Positions 44,411-57,259 of a DNA stretch of 64,000 nt are shown here, piece after piece. The DNA lies in assembly GCA_027924585.1 (NCBI GenBank), contig BSBM01001436.1, forward strand, positions 310,001-374,000, written 5' to 3'. The notes beneath the pieces are model-generated. The model was not told the origin of the DNA and searched no databases. It worked only from the letters and a program-made list of their open reading frames with translations. The number at the start of each line of letters is the position of its first letter. Position 1 is the first letter of the stretch. Source of the stretch: Larix kaempferi. Its lineage: Eukaryota > Streptophyta > Pinopsida > Pinales > Pinaceae. The position numbers and the translations under genes were made by a program.

Positions 44411-47400
44411 TATTCTATATATTAAAAAACAAAAAGTTCACTTTTTTTGAAGATCATTAATTATCCAACTCCAATATTTTTAGAAACAAAATGTATTGCC
44501 AAATTTTATTTTAATTTCTCTTTCAAATTAGTTTATAAATTTAGTACTTTATAAAAAATGGCATTTCTGAATAAGAGGTAATATACTATATATTAAGAAA
44601 CATAAATTTCACAAGACCATTGATTATCCAACTTCAGTATCCTTAATTAAGAAACTTACTTATTGTTAAAACCAAAATATACTATCAATTTGTATTTTAA
44701 TTTATCTTATATTTTAGGAAAACATGTTTCATATACAAAACTATTAGATAAAGCAAGAAATTTATATTTATCAAAAACAATCCATTCAAACTAAACAAAA
44801 CCCAAATGTGGTCTTAGTTTCGTTGGAATTTTAAAGAACAAAAACAACATTATACACCAAACAACATTCTAAACCAAAAGCATAAACATAATACATATTT
44901 ATATTTCTTATCATCATCACTTAAAATTTATATTTAGATTCCTCTATTATTATCTATCTCTACATTATTATTTTCATCTCTACATTATTATTTTTTTTTA
45001 CTATTTTCAATGCTTAATATCAAAATTTGTTATCCTTCCTCAACACTTACTCTTCAAGTAATCTTTACTTCATAATTTTGAAAATTGAAAGGAACAGTGT
45101 ATGATTGATTGACATACATTTTCAACTTGACATCCTCGTTAAATTATTTTCAACACAAAATCCTTTATTAATTTCAATGCCTAAATTTTAAAATCAATTT
45201 ACAAACCTTCAAGTATATATCACATGACTATAAGAAGAAATACCATAGTTTTAACATCCATTTAAAAGGACCTCAAAGGAAAATCTCACATTCATTAAAA
45301 AGGCTGATCATGAAAAATCACATGACTATACGAAGAAATACCACCATCTAAAAGGGTTGATCATGAAAAAAAATCCCAAGGACAGATCTTACATTTATAT
45401 CTTAAGAAAAATTTATATCCTTATGTAGTTTCAATCTCAAACAATGTAATCACTAATTATGACACCCAATTTATTTCTATTAAAGTTCTTATCTTAAATA
45501 ATAATAATGATAACCTCTTTTTAAGACCAAGGCCAAGTTAGACACCAAATTGATGTACCAAAACCTCTTGTTTGTGGGATGAAAAACCCCTACACACAAG
45601 GATTTGACTCCTTAATATACATAAATATCCATAACCTAGCGCCCCAGATTTGAACATAAAGCATCATGAGTAAGGAATAATCATATTCCTTCAATGATTG
45701 TGTACATACATGTAACCATACTCTATGCAATGTTACTTTTACCAACTTCACAAAACCACTGAATTGCCTAATTTCATTTTCATACAAATTAATTTTACCA
45801 ACGTCACAAATCCACTGAATTGCCTAGTTTAATTTTCATACAAATTAATTATGAATGATAGCACTCCATTTATTTCTATCGAAATTTTATATTTGATGAA
45901 TCATAAGACATTTTATTGCCCATCTTCTAATATACAAATTAATTATTTATAATGGCACTCCATTTATTTCTATCAAAATCATTATATTTTATAAATTACA
46001 ACATTTTATTTCATCGATCTTGTGATAATTGTCACATGGTAAGGGATTAGAAGAATCTACAAGAAAACATCTAACCAACAGAAAATAGAAGAGATTATAA
46101 CATTAAATCATATGAAGCAATAAGAAGCATTAATAACCGTGATTAACTTGTGTGCTTATGTACATGCATCAACGCCATATTCTATACAGTTAGTTTGCAT
46201 TCCTTTAAAATTTCATTATTTACAGGTAAGGATCGTATTTACATGCCTTTTATTATTAACTTAATCTTAATTGATTTTTTTATATCCTCATAATAGTAAT
46301 GGCAAGTAGAGTTCATTGATTTTTTTAAGCTGACTTATTTTTGTCCCTGTAAAATCCAAGTAGCACTTACATGATACTTGACTGCCATGGCATATGTTAA
46401 AAAATAATTACAACATTACATGACGTGTATGATGGCACTAAATACCTAACACACTTGCATATTGATGTGACCCTGTAATTTGCTAGCTCTAACACAGCAT
46501 TAGTTTGGCTAATTCTATCTAACATGATGGTATCCTATCACGAGCCATTAATAAAATATGGACTGCACCTCTCTGCCTTACATGACTACTACTATGCAGA
46601 GAATGAACAGCAAGAGTGACGATATCTTGTCGATGCAGTAATCCTGCAGCCACTTTCTATAGCCCTATTTCTAATTAACAAAAAGTATAATTAGTTTTTC
46701 CCAGTAAATATTACTGAGTTATGCAGTAATGTAACTAAAATTTCTCAACACAAAGTAAAAGGCATTCCGTACCCCACAATAGATTGCTATAGATTCGTGC
46801 CTACAACTCCAAAGCACTATAAAATTACAAACCAGGTTACAAGATTCTATTTAAAGACCAGAAAACAACTAGCCTCAACAATTAACACCACAGATCTGCA
46901 ATTCTAAATCATTGGCTCAATGTCCATTTCAGTTAGATTCCTTGCACCACTCATGGACAACCATTAACAGCATTCGCTTTAACCAAGCAAAAACATATTA
47001 TCCTTCACAATAGAGCACAATTTGTGATCTTGAGCACTTATTAGTAATTATAATGCAGCTCAAACAGGAATCTTCTAAACATAAAAATTAAATCTATAAA
47101 CTTAGTACCTACCCACAAGACATTACAAAAATCAACTTCCCTATACGTGATCACCAATACAACTGAAACATCAAACCTGAAGGAAATAACACTCGAAACA
47201 GCCCACCAAATAACAACATAATGAGGACCTAGGAAACTAAGTTGAAAATGGATAATCAGCTCATCTTATTATTCATTTTAACTAGCATTCATCACTCAAG
47301 ATATTAAAAACAAGATACAGTGACCAATTCAACCAAAATTTATAGATGGGGCATGGAGAACATTCATTGTTTACTGAGAATCCTTGTTTTGAGAATCTAC

Positions 47401-47640
47401 AGACTCGTTTCATGAATTTTTTGTGATATCATTGACTAGACAAATTACATTTATTCAGACAATTAACCATCAGATGCATATCAACAATATCATGAAATCC
47501 TAAATGCATCCTGCGGGATTTAGCATCAGAAGCTTTTTAGAAAAAGGAGAATGGAAAAATCAGTCCTCCCAGATAAGTACCAAAGACAATAGAGCTCAGA
47601 CAGAGCTCCACCAATAATCCCATTACTGAATCAAAATATA
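44411..47640. other. Non-coding spacer, copy A
   Basis: AT-rich and nearly collinear with 57445-60680. It includes a third SINE-like copy at 45513-45690 (minus ATGTTCAAATCTGGGGCGC; A-box decayed). A short minus-strand run near 46650-46560 (AAGLLHRQDIVTLAVHSLHS) reads like an exon and is nearly conserved in B, but no gene can be built around it. Confidence 0.4.
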
Positions 47641-47782
47641 TATTCCTAGTAACCCTCTCCTGGACATTGATAATGCCTTGAGGTTTTGTTGTGTAGCCAA
47701 CTGGAAATATATATTCCTAGTAACCCTCTCGTGGACATTGATAATGCCTTGAGGTTTTGTTGTGTAGCCAACTAGAAATATC
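47641..47782. repeat. 71-bp tandem duplication, only in copy A
   Basis: TATTCCTAGTAACCCTCTC starts units at 47641 and 47712. Copy B has one unit near 60683. Confidence 0.9.
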
Positions 47783-48269
47783 AATAATCTACAAAATCAC
47801 GAGGTAAATCCCAAGCCAAATTACATCAAAAGGTTGTTTTTTCCTTTCTGCCATCCCCATGTTTCATCTGATAGTCCTGCACCAGGTTCCTGAAACTAAT
47901 TTTACACTTTTGAAAAGTATATTAAAAAAAATATAGTATAGTGATCACAATGTAATGGGTTGTCATATTTCTGGGTTTGCTTCATAATGAGTTTCCAGAG
48001 AAACAGAAAATGCAGGAAATAACAGATGGCCAGTGGGGAGGAAACAATGTCGTCACACAAATTCAGCAATTTATAATTCACCTCTCTTAATAAATGGAAC
48101 GATCTACATTAAATATGAAGGGAATAATTGATAAGAAAGCTTTAGAAGGTCATTTTTTTTAAATATGAAGGGAATAATAGACATGAAATCCTTAGAAGGA
48201 CATTTTTCAAAAAACAAGCAGTTTAAAAAGGATGATAGCATATCTGCATTTGTATCAAACATCTCTTTT

Positions 48270-48810
48270 CCTTTTTTATCTGTGATTGTGCTCTCTTTCT
48301 TGATGATGATTAGAAAGGATCTCTTGGTTAGCTCTGCCACCATCTTTGACTTCGCCATCGATCTTTTCTTTTCTCATTTCTTTGCCTTTCTCTTTCTTGT
48401 GTTTTTTTCTGCACTTTACAAGCATAATGGACCCGAATTCAACTTGCAAATATTATAGAAAAAGAACAAACCTGACTTGGAGTCAAAATAAATGTACTGC
48501 AAATGGATAGAAAAAGATTGCAGATTCTTTAGAACTTGTGATTTACAATTACATATTTAATGAAAGTCATGGAGTATCAGCGCCAGTCACTGAAAAGACA
48601 CTGACTGGGCTACAACAAAATGGATGAGCAAATGCTACTATGTAGAAAAGAATTAAGGTAAATTAGATTCCCAAACCTCTCCACTTCCAAAAATTCTGAT
48701 TTGTCCGCCAAAGGTGACAATAGCCAGTTAACACAGCCAGTATCTGGAGGCTTCAAAGATCCACAGATGTCCAAGAAGGATTCCTCTTGCACACTACAAC
48801 ATGACAATTA
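48270..48810 (-). other. Exon-like blocks, copy A
   Basis: The minus strand has an AG-preceded block at about 48797-48612 (EESFLDICGSLKPPDTGCVN, PLADKSEFLEVERFGNLIYL) and a Lys-rich block at about 48450-48290 (KCRKKHKKEKGKEMRKEK). Composition is protein-like, and both recur in B (61764-61555, 61417-61223). The obvious splice sites do not join them in frame, so a gene is not established. Confidence 0.3.
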
Positions 48811-49257
48811 ACAAAGAAAAAGTTGCATGAAAAATAATGTTGATGCACATGATCTTCATTTCTACCAAATGCTATAATTGTAAACAAAACATACAAATAT
48901 TCATAGACAAGATCATTCTAGTATTCTTTAAAGATATAACATTTCCTTTTCCTGATACTGGCAAGAAGGAAGCAAAATGCAACAGAACCATCAATTTCCA
49001 GTGTAGGAGGAAATTTTTTAATTTTCCCTTGATCATAAAATTGAATGAATTATTAATTTATTAATGAGAGTTTTCTTGTATTCAACCAAAGCTCACCTGT
49101 CACATCTCAAGATTAGATGGCATGTCACAAATAAATTGATGATTGTTACATGGTTTGGCATTGAATTCAATTGATTTCTTTTTCTTCTGTGATTTTGTGT
49201 TAATTGTGAAACACTTGAAATTGTTGACAAAACTCGACTATTTGTACTCAATAGTTA

Positions 49258-49707
49258 GAACTAGAGCAAACAATGCACTTAACCACTACTTGCTATTTTT
49301 AAATTGTTCATTTTATTTAGTAGAATAGGCATCTTCTTTCTTGGGGCTACTAGTTTAAAAGAGCATACTATACCAAGTCTGACTTTGCTTCAACAAGCTA
49401 GATAAATGTAACATGTCTCCATATATTATATAATATATTCTATGTAAATATTATCTATTTAAGGATGTAACTACTGAATATAGAACTAGAGCAAACAATG
49501 CACTTAACCTCTACTTGCTATTTTTAAATTGTTCATTTTATTTAGTAGAATAGGCATCTTCTTTCTTGGGGCTACTAGTTTAAAAGAGCATACTATACCA
49601 AGTCTGACTTTGCTTCAACAAGCTAGATAAATGTAACATGTCTCCATATATTATATAATATATTCTATGTAAATATTATCTATTTAAGGATGTAACTACT
49701 GAATATA
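49258..49707. repeat. 225-bp tandem duplication, only in copy A
   Basis: GAACTAGAGCAAACAATGC starts units at 49258 and 49483. Copy B holds one unit from about 62210. Confidence 0.92.
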
Positions 49708-49739
49708 ATTAAGCCTCTACATCTAAGAGGCATAAATAT

Positions 49740-50285
49740 ATATGAAATCAACAATGCTTCCAGAGGAATCATCTGAGGACTGAGACCCATGATCCCAGAA
49801 ACCAACAGCAATCACCTGAGGGTGGGATACTAATAGTGGTTTTTTTATCTGGAGGGGCATGAGGCCACCTGGACGGACTTAATCGCCATGATGGTTCTAC
49901 TGCCTTTGGCCACTCTTCTAGAGGCAAACTGGCCATTTTTGTGAGATTTAAGCCCTGGTGGGGACCAAGACAATATCCGCTTTCAGTAACCCAGTTAACC
50001 AAAATCAAATATGAAGATTTGAAATAAGAAGTTGTGCACCCAAGAATCAAACCATATCGACATCGACATTACTAGAAAAATATTCAATCTTGTGCTCACT
50101 AATATCTCAACAACTACATAATCAGAATCAGGTGTCAAGACATTTTCAGAAGCATAATATGAACCAGAACCAAGGTCGTTTTGTGCACAAGTCTTGTGAA
50201 GATTTACCGCCAGTGTTCAAGATTCATTTCAGATGGATTTCTTTTCAAGAACATCTTTATAAGAATGCAATTTTACATACATCCT
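49740..50285. other. Spacer before the truncated LTR, copy A
   Basis: Duplicate of 62459-63000. In B a plus-strand frame of 64 codons starts at 62462; in A the same frame has an early stop. No domain is recognised, so a gene is unlikely. Confidence 0.4.
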
Positions 50286-50540
50286 TGTTAGATTTTTAAT
50301 TATAGCAGTATAATTTTTATCTCTTTCAACTTGTAAACAATATAGGAACACTGAAAGAATAACTATGCACATAAACAAAAGGGACATAATAGTTTATCGG
50401 GAAAACCCAAACTCGGGAAAAGCCCAGCAAGCCTTTCTTACTCAGAGATTCAGTACAATAAAGATAAAATCACAAGAAGAATAAATGTCAAAGAAAACAG
50501 CTCCAAAATGTCTTCTACAGCCCAAAAAGTCAAACTTCCT
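50286..50540 (-). repeat. Truncated copia-type LTR at the duplication junction
   Basis: Corresponds to 63001-63257 of the complete LTR (TGTTAGATTTTTAAT...). It stops at 50540, where TNL intron 2 sequence begins. Confidence 0.75.
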
Positions 50541-50568
50541 TACTTTTTCATAGATTTTTCAATAAAAT

Positions 50569-51929
50569 GCTCTCTCGAAATGCATTCTGGGGAGGTTACA
50601 AATTCTTGATACTCAAGGTTCTCACTTGGAGGATATTCTGAGAACAGTGGAGTTGCTCTTCTCTGCCTTACTGGGTTCCAATCAAGAATTGAAGAGTGCT
50701 ACGAGTGTCCCATAGCCCGCTATTAAAGACATTGTGCAAATCACAGGTAAATAGAAATTTGTCAATGTGTTCATGTTTGTTATTAGTATAGCGCCACAAT
50801 GTCTCGTACAAAGTGGGGAGGTTACGCCGATGAGAATCTTTCGTATGGTTGAAAGCGTGAACATTTTGATTTTGAAAGCGTGAACATTTTGATTTTGCAG
50901 GCACCTCTCCACTTGCCGATATGTTTGGAGGAGTTGTGGGCAGATGGATGCGTACAGCTGAAAAGCGTCAAGGGATTGGAACGGTCTACAAAGCTTCGAA
51001 AGCTAGTAGTTTCCAACTGCTCTGAGTTAGAGGCACTGCCAAACATTGGAACATTAGTATCTTTGGAAGACTTGACGGCAAGAGACTGTGTGAAGCTGAA
51101 TAGCATATAGGGGTTGGCGCAGTGTACAAAGCTTCGACTGCTGTATCTTGATGGATGCTCTGAGTTAGAGGCACTGCCAAACATTGGAACATTAGTATCT
51201 TTGGAAGAGTTGACGGCAGAAAGATGTGTGAAGCTGAATAGCATACAGGGGTAGGCGCAGTGTACAAAGCTTCGACTGCTGTTTGTTGATGGGTGCTCTG
51301 AGTTAGAAGCACTGCCAAACATTGAAACATTAGTATGTTTGGAAGCGTTGACGGCACAAAGATGTGTGAAGCTGAATAGCATACAGGGGTTGGCGCATTG
51401 TACAAAGCTTCGACTGCTGTATCTTGATGGGTGCTCTGAGTTAGAAGCACTGCCAAACATTGGAACATTAGTATCTTTGGAAGAGTTGAGGGCAGAAAGA
51501 TGTGTGAAGCTGAATAGCATACGCGGCATACGGGGTTTGGCGCAGCGGACAAAGCTTCGAGGCTTATACTTGACTGGTTGCTCTGAGTTAGAAGAGCTTT
51601 CAAGTATGGAAACATCGGTATCTTTGGAGGAGTTGTGGACAGATGCTTGTGTAAAGCTGAAGAGCATACGGGGGTTGCAGCAGTCGATAAAGCTTCAAAA
51701 GATAGTTGTTAGTGGGTGCTGTGACTTAGAAGAGATTCCAAGTATGGAAACATTGGTATCTTTGGAGGAGTTTTGGGCAAACGGATGTGTGAAGCTGAAA
51801 AACATATGGGGGTTGACAAAGTGTGTAAAGCTTCGTGGGTGCTCTGAGTTAGAAGAGATGGAAGGTGTTAAACATCTGCCGTTGGTGGATCTTGATGTAT
51901 CTGCATGTCCAAAATTAGTTGGAGTATAG
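50569..51929 (+). pseudogene. Truncated TNL paralogue (LRR exons only)
   Basis: Matches exons 3 and 4 of the intact gene. Exon 3 (to 50746) lacks its start: about 105 bp were deleted between AAAA repeats, removing the acceptor site. It also has a second deletion of about 38 bp. Before exon 4 a 23-bp piece (GAAAGCGTGAACATTTTGAT...) is duplicated. Exon 4 (50901-51929) has in-frame TAG at 51108-51110 (from CAG) and 51252-51254 (from TTG). It holds four units like the A array, one of them 3 residues longer, then two diverged units (SSMETSVSLEELWTDACV, PSMETLVSLEEFWANGCV). It has no TIR, NB-ARC or promoter, so it is not expected to make a receptor. Confidence 0.9.
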
Positions 51930-53680
51930 AAGGCAGGCACGCTCCACGGATGGCAAAGCAGCCAAACTAAGCAACAGTTTTTGCAATTAGAACGATGATT
52001 TAATCATTCTAAGAGGCGGGCTTAATCGCTAACTTATAGGTCATGCAAGCGGTGCATTAATGTTAGATTATTCAGTCTGCTATAGAGCTCATTCCGCTGT
52101 AATGAACTAAAGTTGTGTCCATGGTCCTCGCTTGATTATGTATTATATAAATCTAAAACCAACTAAATTTTCACATGTTTAGTGGTCAATTTTGAATAAT
52201 GTCGTTTCCGATTTATTGATCATTACATAATTTGCATTGTATCAATTTGTTCAATATTTTTTTTATTGTATCAATTTGTTCATTACTGAATTTGCATTGT
52301 ATCAATTATTTTATATCAAAATCACTATCAAATGCCCATTGTATTAGTTTTTTTAATGATTTAATTTTTTTATTTCAGATTTGTTACTGAGGGAATGAAA
52401 TAACAAAGCTTCTTTTATTAGGGAATGGAATAACAAAGTTTATTATAAACCATAAATTAAGGTAGAGGTGTAATTTTTTTTTAATTTATATATGCGGATT
52501 TAAGTTTTAAGTTTTTATTTTATAAACAAACATCTATTTTTTATTACTTTTCATAATTTTTACATTTTTACATAAGTTACAAGATCTCCCTCATATTATT
52601 ATTTTTTATATTTTTTTACTTTCGAAAACATTACATGTTACATGCGTTACAAGATCTCCCTCATAAGAACACATTTATAAATTACATGCGTTACAAGATC
52701 TCCCTCATAAGAACACATTTATAAATTTTATATTCACAAATGAAAATATGTTTGAGGATTTTTTTTATAAAAAAAAATTCCATAATTTATTGTTTTCATT
52801 GATAATTGAGAATTTAAAAGTTTAAAAAATGAAAAAAAGTAAATTAAAAATTAGAAGAAACTTTATATTAAATTTATAAAATTTGTGATATAAAAAAATA
52901 AAGAATGATTACCATTTTATTTTAATTTATTTAGATATATAACTTAATTATTTTTTAAAAATTGTTAAGAAAAACATTATAAAAAAAAATTTCCATAATG
53001 TCCAATTATAAAATTTAGAGATTTTAAATAATATTTAAGAATAACACTATAATATTTTTTCTAGATATAAAAATAAACGATATAAGTTGTTGTGACATAA
53101 AATGAAAACATGTATAGTATCATTCTACTTTATTTTCAATATATTATCAAGAAATTTAACACATTACATAATTATCATTCTATAGTAAATTAATTCAACA
53201 TAGTCAATAATAGGAAATCATATTCTATTTATTCTTTTAAGATGAAATACACGTCCAAAGATTTTATCTATGATAACACTTGGTTTTGATTCTAGAGAGG
53301 TCAATGCAGGAATTGCCTTGCTCGCAATTGGTACAAGACAATTAGAAAAGACCTTTTAAGAGTATTTTTCTACATGCATAAAATATGGAGTGGCATGGAT
53401 CCTAATGGATCCGAAATGAAATAAAATGTTCTCTTACGAATAAGGAATGGGCCAAGCAATGAATAATAAAAAAGAGAGGTACACTGTTTTATGGAGATTT
53501 GAGCTCATTCTTTCCCTTGAGATATCCAAACTTTTGAACTTAGGAGACTCCCTCTTTGTGATATCTCAAGAAGGAAAAAAAGACTCCTAATGATGAATTG
53601 GACTTAGGTCATCTTTAGTGTAGAATTCAAGATAAGTAATTGCAGATAAGGGAAGTGAATATATACATATTTGACGACAC
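51930..53680. other. AT-rich 3' flank, copy B
   Basis: Collinear with 39583-40900 with many indels. A 44-bp unit (ACATGCGTTACAAGATCTCC...) is tandemly duplicated at 52640-52731, only in B. No gene is seen. Confidence 0.5.
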
Positions 53681-55190
53681 AATAACTCAAAAGCGGGTAT
53701 GCTTGCTAATCGAGCTATCTCTTTGGAGCATGGAATTTTTGTTTTAAATGGGGGATATCCCCAACAATAATGGATCACCTACGCTATTTGTATGTCTCCT
53801 CCCCTCACATTTATGAACATCCTAAAACTAACGACGAGCATGAGAGATATTTGGCTCACCTTAATTACCTCAGGCACACAACTTTAGAGGAATTTAATCT
53901 CTTCAATGGAGAGCCTTCTTGCACATTCTATTGAATAGATTACTCATATATGTGTTTGTGATGTATGGAATTATGGTTCGATGTTGTTACTGCTAGTGGG
54001 ACATCTTTACGAAGGGATTCCCACAGAGAAATAGCCTATAGAAGCATCATTGCCATGGGTGCAGGAGACCATGGTTGGGAAGTGAAACAAAAAGAATTCC
54101 AATGCAAGTATACATGTATTTCTTTGAAAAAATTCCCCATTTCATGAGTATGTAACTTTGTGGGAAATCCAGGGAATTTCTAGTACTGGGCTCTCGGTTT
54201 TGAGACCTCGATGACAAAGGTGGATTTCTGTGTAACATGGCCAATTCTGGATGGAGCTCTAGGCTTGGATAAATTTAGGAAGCAATAAGGGACATGCGCA
54301 TCATGTTGAATAAGTTGAACTCCTGACTTGAGGGGGTTATTGTTGTGGTAGTAAAACTCTCTTGCCACATTGCACATATGGACTCCAGGCTTGATGACCT
54401 AGAAAGTAAAGTCAAGGAACATAGGGGCAGCTAGAAAGGTGAACCATAGCCTCTGAAGCGCATTAGTGAATTTTAATGGGAGGACATTTGTAGAATACCC
54501 CTTGTGAAAATTCTAAGGCCATGGAAGAAGATTCTAAGCAGAACCCTTATATGGTTCCCATTGACATCTTCGACTCTCGCGGACAAGAAGAAGGAAATCT
54601 GAACATACAGGCAACTTTCAATGGGTTAGGCAATATTAAACTTTTAGCCATATTTAATTATATCTAACCAAATGCAATTAGTTTCACATCCATGAATGAT
54701 GAGGCTAAAGGCGAGGTAGTGACCCTTATGTCACCTCAACTTGCCTCTTCTATCATAGATCGGGGGATCAACCCCTCTTGAAGGTTGGCGTGGATCATGT
54801 TGAATCTCAACAAGAAGGTGTTGGGTCTAGCCAAAATCTAGAAATCTAATGATTTTGATGAAAGACCATTATTAGGAGATGGATGGAAAATGAACTCCTT
54901 GGAGCCCATTGACCCATTGCACTTTGGAAGCACTCAAGGGTTGTGAAGCAATTTAGTTGCTCCATCATCCATAAAACATCACCTCCAATTCCTATTTGGC
55001 ACTTTAAAGTCTTAAAAACTCCATTAATGGTTCAAAATGCAAATCTAGTGGAAACATAGAGAATTTTAAGCAAGCTAACCTACCATAGAAAATGCATGTT
55101 GAACCTTCTTAAACTCATTCCTAGTGTAATAAAAAGGTACAAACATGAAGCATGTCACATGGATTACAAATACATTTAATCATAGTTCCA
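53681..55190 (+). pseudogene. Decayed coding relic in copy B
   Basis: Counterpart of 40905-42420. It keeps MELWFDVVTASGTSLRRDSH (frame 53965-54147), the SRLDDLESKVKEHRG coil and EAKGEVVTLMSPQLASSIID. Several stops are shared with A, so the decay began before the duplication. Confidence 0.35.
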
Positions 55191-55349
55191 AATTCTATCT
55201 CCATATGGAAGTTATAGAGCTCCAAAAAAGACAATTTAAATGAACATTGTGGCTAGGGTGAGCCAGCGATGTAAGAGAATGTCCAAACAAAAATGGTGTA
55301 TGATGTGAGAGTAATGAGTGCCATGAAAATAGAATTTGAGACAAACTAG

Positions 55350-55485
55350 CGGTTATTGTTGAAACATTGATTGGAGAGGGGTTATTAGAGGTTAACGTTG
55401 CAACATTGATTGGAGGGCCCATTAGAGGTTAACGTTGCAACATTGATTGGAGGGCCTATTAGAGGTTAATGTTGCAACATTAATT
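55350..55485. repeat. About 37-bp minisatellite, copy B (four units)
   Basis: Same unit as 42588-42692, with one more copy. Confidence 0.75.
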
Positions 55486-55631
55486 GAGTCGGTCTAAAAT
55501 TATTATGCCTTTACAATGGTGGTTCAACGTCTTCATTCTCTTTAGGTAGACAACCCACCCATGACTAACAAATTGATGTCACATAACTCCCAAATACATA
55601 CTAATTAGTAAAACCATTAAAATAATTATAA

Positions 55632-55836
55632 CCTAATTTTAAGGTCACGCCCAAGCCAGACACAAAATTGGTGTATGAGATTCCCTTGTTTGTGGGTCAA
55701 GGGCCCCCTCCGCACAATAATCTGATTGCTAAAATCTACGGAGTGTACATACCCTACCCCCCTCTATATTTGAACATGTGACCACCGAGGAGGAAACACA
55801 TGGTCTTAACCAATATGCCCACATTAATCACTATAT
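55632..55836 (-). repeat. SINE candidate 1 (copy B)
   Basis: Same tRNA-like head and body as 42838-43040. Confidence 0.5.
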
Positions 55837-56097
55837 TAAATGCTTCAAGGATCCACAAATCTCATAAATTTCATAAAATTCTCTTCTAAAATCAAACATG
55901 TCTAATATCAAGAGCAAACTTTCGAAATTTACCCCACCTACACGTTACCAATCTTACATTATTATTTATCTTTACAGTGGTGGTTCAACGTCTTCATTCT
56001 CTTTAGGTAGACAACCCACCCATGACTAACAAACTGATGTTACATAACTCCCAAATACGCACTAATTAGTAATAACGATTAAAATAATGATAAACTA

Positions 56098-56290
56098 ATT
56101 TTAAGCTCACAGCCAAGCCAGACACCAAATTGGTGTATAAGACTCCCTTGTTTGTGGGACAATGAACCCCTCTAAATAGAGAATTGATTGTTGAAGTCTG
56201 CAAAGTGTACATACCCTACACCCCTCTAGATTTGAACATGTAACCTCCTAGGAGGAAACACGTGTTATTAACCAATAGGCCCACATTAAT
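56098..56290 (-). repeat. SINE candidate 2, complete (copy B)
   Basis: The minus strand has TGGGCCTATTGGTTAATAAC (A-box-like) and ATGTTCAAATCTAGAGG (B-box-like), with body end CACCAATTTGGTGTCTGG. The best-preserved member in the window. Confidence 0.55.
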
Positions 56291-56327
56291 CACTATATTA
56301 AATGCTTCATTATTAGATCACTTTATT

Positions 56328-56787
56328 AGAGAGTTTTCATTATACCTAATACATCTAAGTTTTAAATATGACCATTATCTCTAACAAATATAGATGTTGT
56401 AAAGCACAATATATAATGAAATATTTGTTAGACTATTCAGTCCATAAACAAATACAAAGCCCAAGATTGCATCTTTTATGAATTGTCATTTGTATCTCTT
56501 GACGAAGTATCACTTATCCACCGACAAATTATTAAGATTTAGATCAAAATATTTGTTAGAGAGTTTTAAGTATACCTAATACATCTAAGTTTAAATATGA
56601 CCATTATCTCTAACAAATATAGATGTTGTAAAACGCAATATATAATGAAATATTTGTTAGACTATTCAGTCCATAAACAAATACAAAGCCCAAGATTGCA
56701 TCTTTTATGAATTGTCATATGTATCTCTTGACGAAGTACCACTTATCCACCGATAAATTATTAATATTTAGATCAAAAATGGTTACA
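56328..56787. repeat. 230-bp tandem duplication, only in copy B
   Basis: AGAGAGTTTT starts units at 56328 and 56558. Both contain CAAATATAGATGTTGTAAA and CACTTATCCACCGA. Copy A has a single unit at about 43320-43550. Confidence 0.9.
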
Positions 56788-57102
56788 TACATAAATTATA
56801 TAATGATATCATTGAATGCATATATTGTCTTAAACACAACTTAAAACCTTTTTCACCATATTCATATTTAGTACTATATTTCTTAACAATATTCATAAAA
56901 AATTATAACTTTTTAGTTATACCTAAATATATATTATTAAATTTATATATAATATAACATTATTACATCATACTGTAAATAATGATGACAACAACTTTAT
57001 AGAAAATTATATATTATTACATATTAATAAACTTACATATAATATAATATAACATTGTGATGATGAGAACGACTCTACAAATATTTCTTAATCATATTCA
57101 GA

Positions 57103-57245
57103 GGGATTATGAGCTTTTAGTTACACATGAAATATGTATCATTGGGATTATGAGCTTTTAGTTACACATGAAATATGTATCATTACATATTAGTAGATTT
57201 ATATATAATAATCCTTTTTAGTTACACATGAAATATATATCATTT
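57103..57245. repeat. 41-bp tandem repeat, only in copy B
   Basis: GGGATTATGAGCTTTTAGTT...AAATATGTATCATT at 57103 and 57144, with a partial third near 57212. It lies in the block replaced by the LTR fragment in copy A. Confidence 0.85.
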
Positions 57246-57259
57246 CATATTAATAAATT

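Larger units (their letters stand above)
35570..50540 (+). repeat. Segmental duplication, copy A
   Basis: From TTCATAGATTTTTCAATAAA in TNL intron 2 to AAAAAGTCAAACTTCCTTAC, this matches 50547-63257 in the same order and orientation. Offsets change only at indels. The largest is the LRR array: offset 14,977 before it and about 12,357 after it, a difference of 2.6 kb, about 19 units. Confidence 0.9.

Noticed and set aside
48104-48458. Idea that the Lys-rich block belongs to a Mediator or chromatin subunit
   Set aside because: Only composition supports it; no family motif is visible and the splice phases do not join with the neighbouring block.
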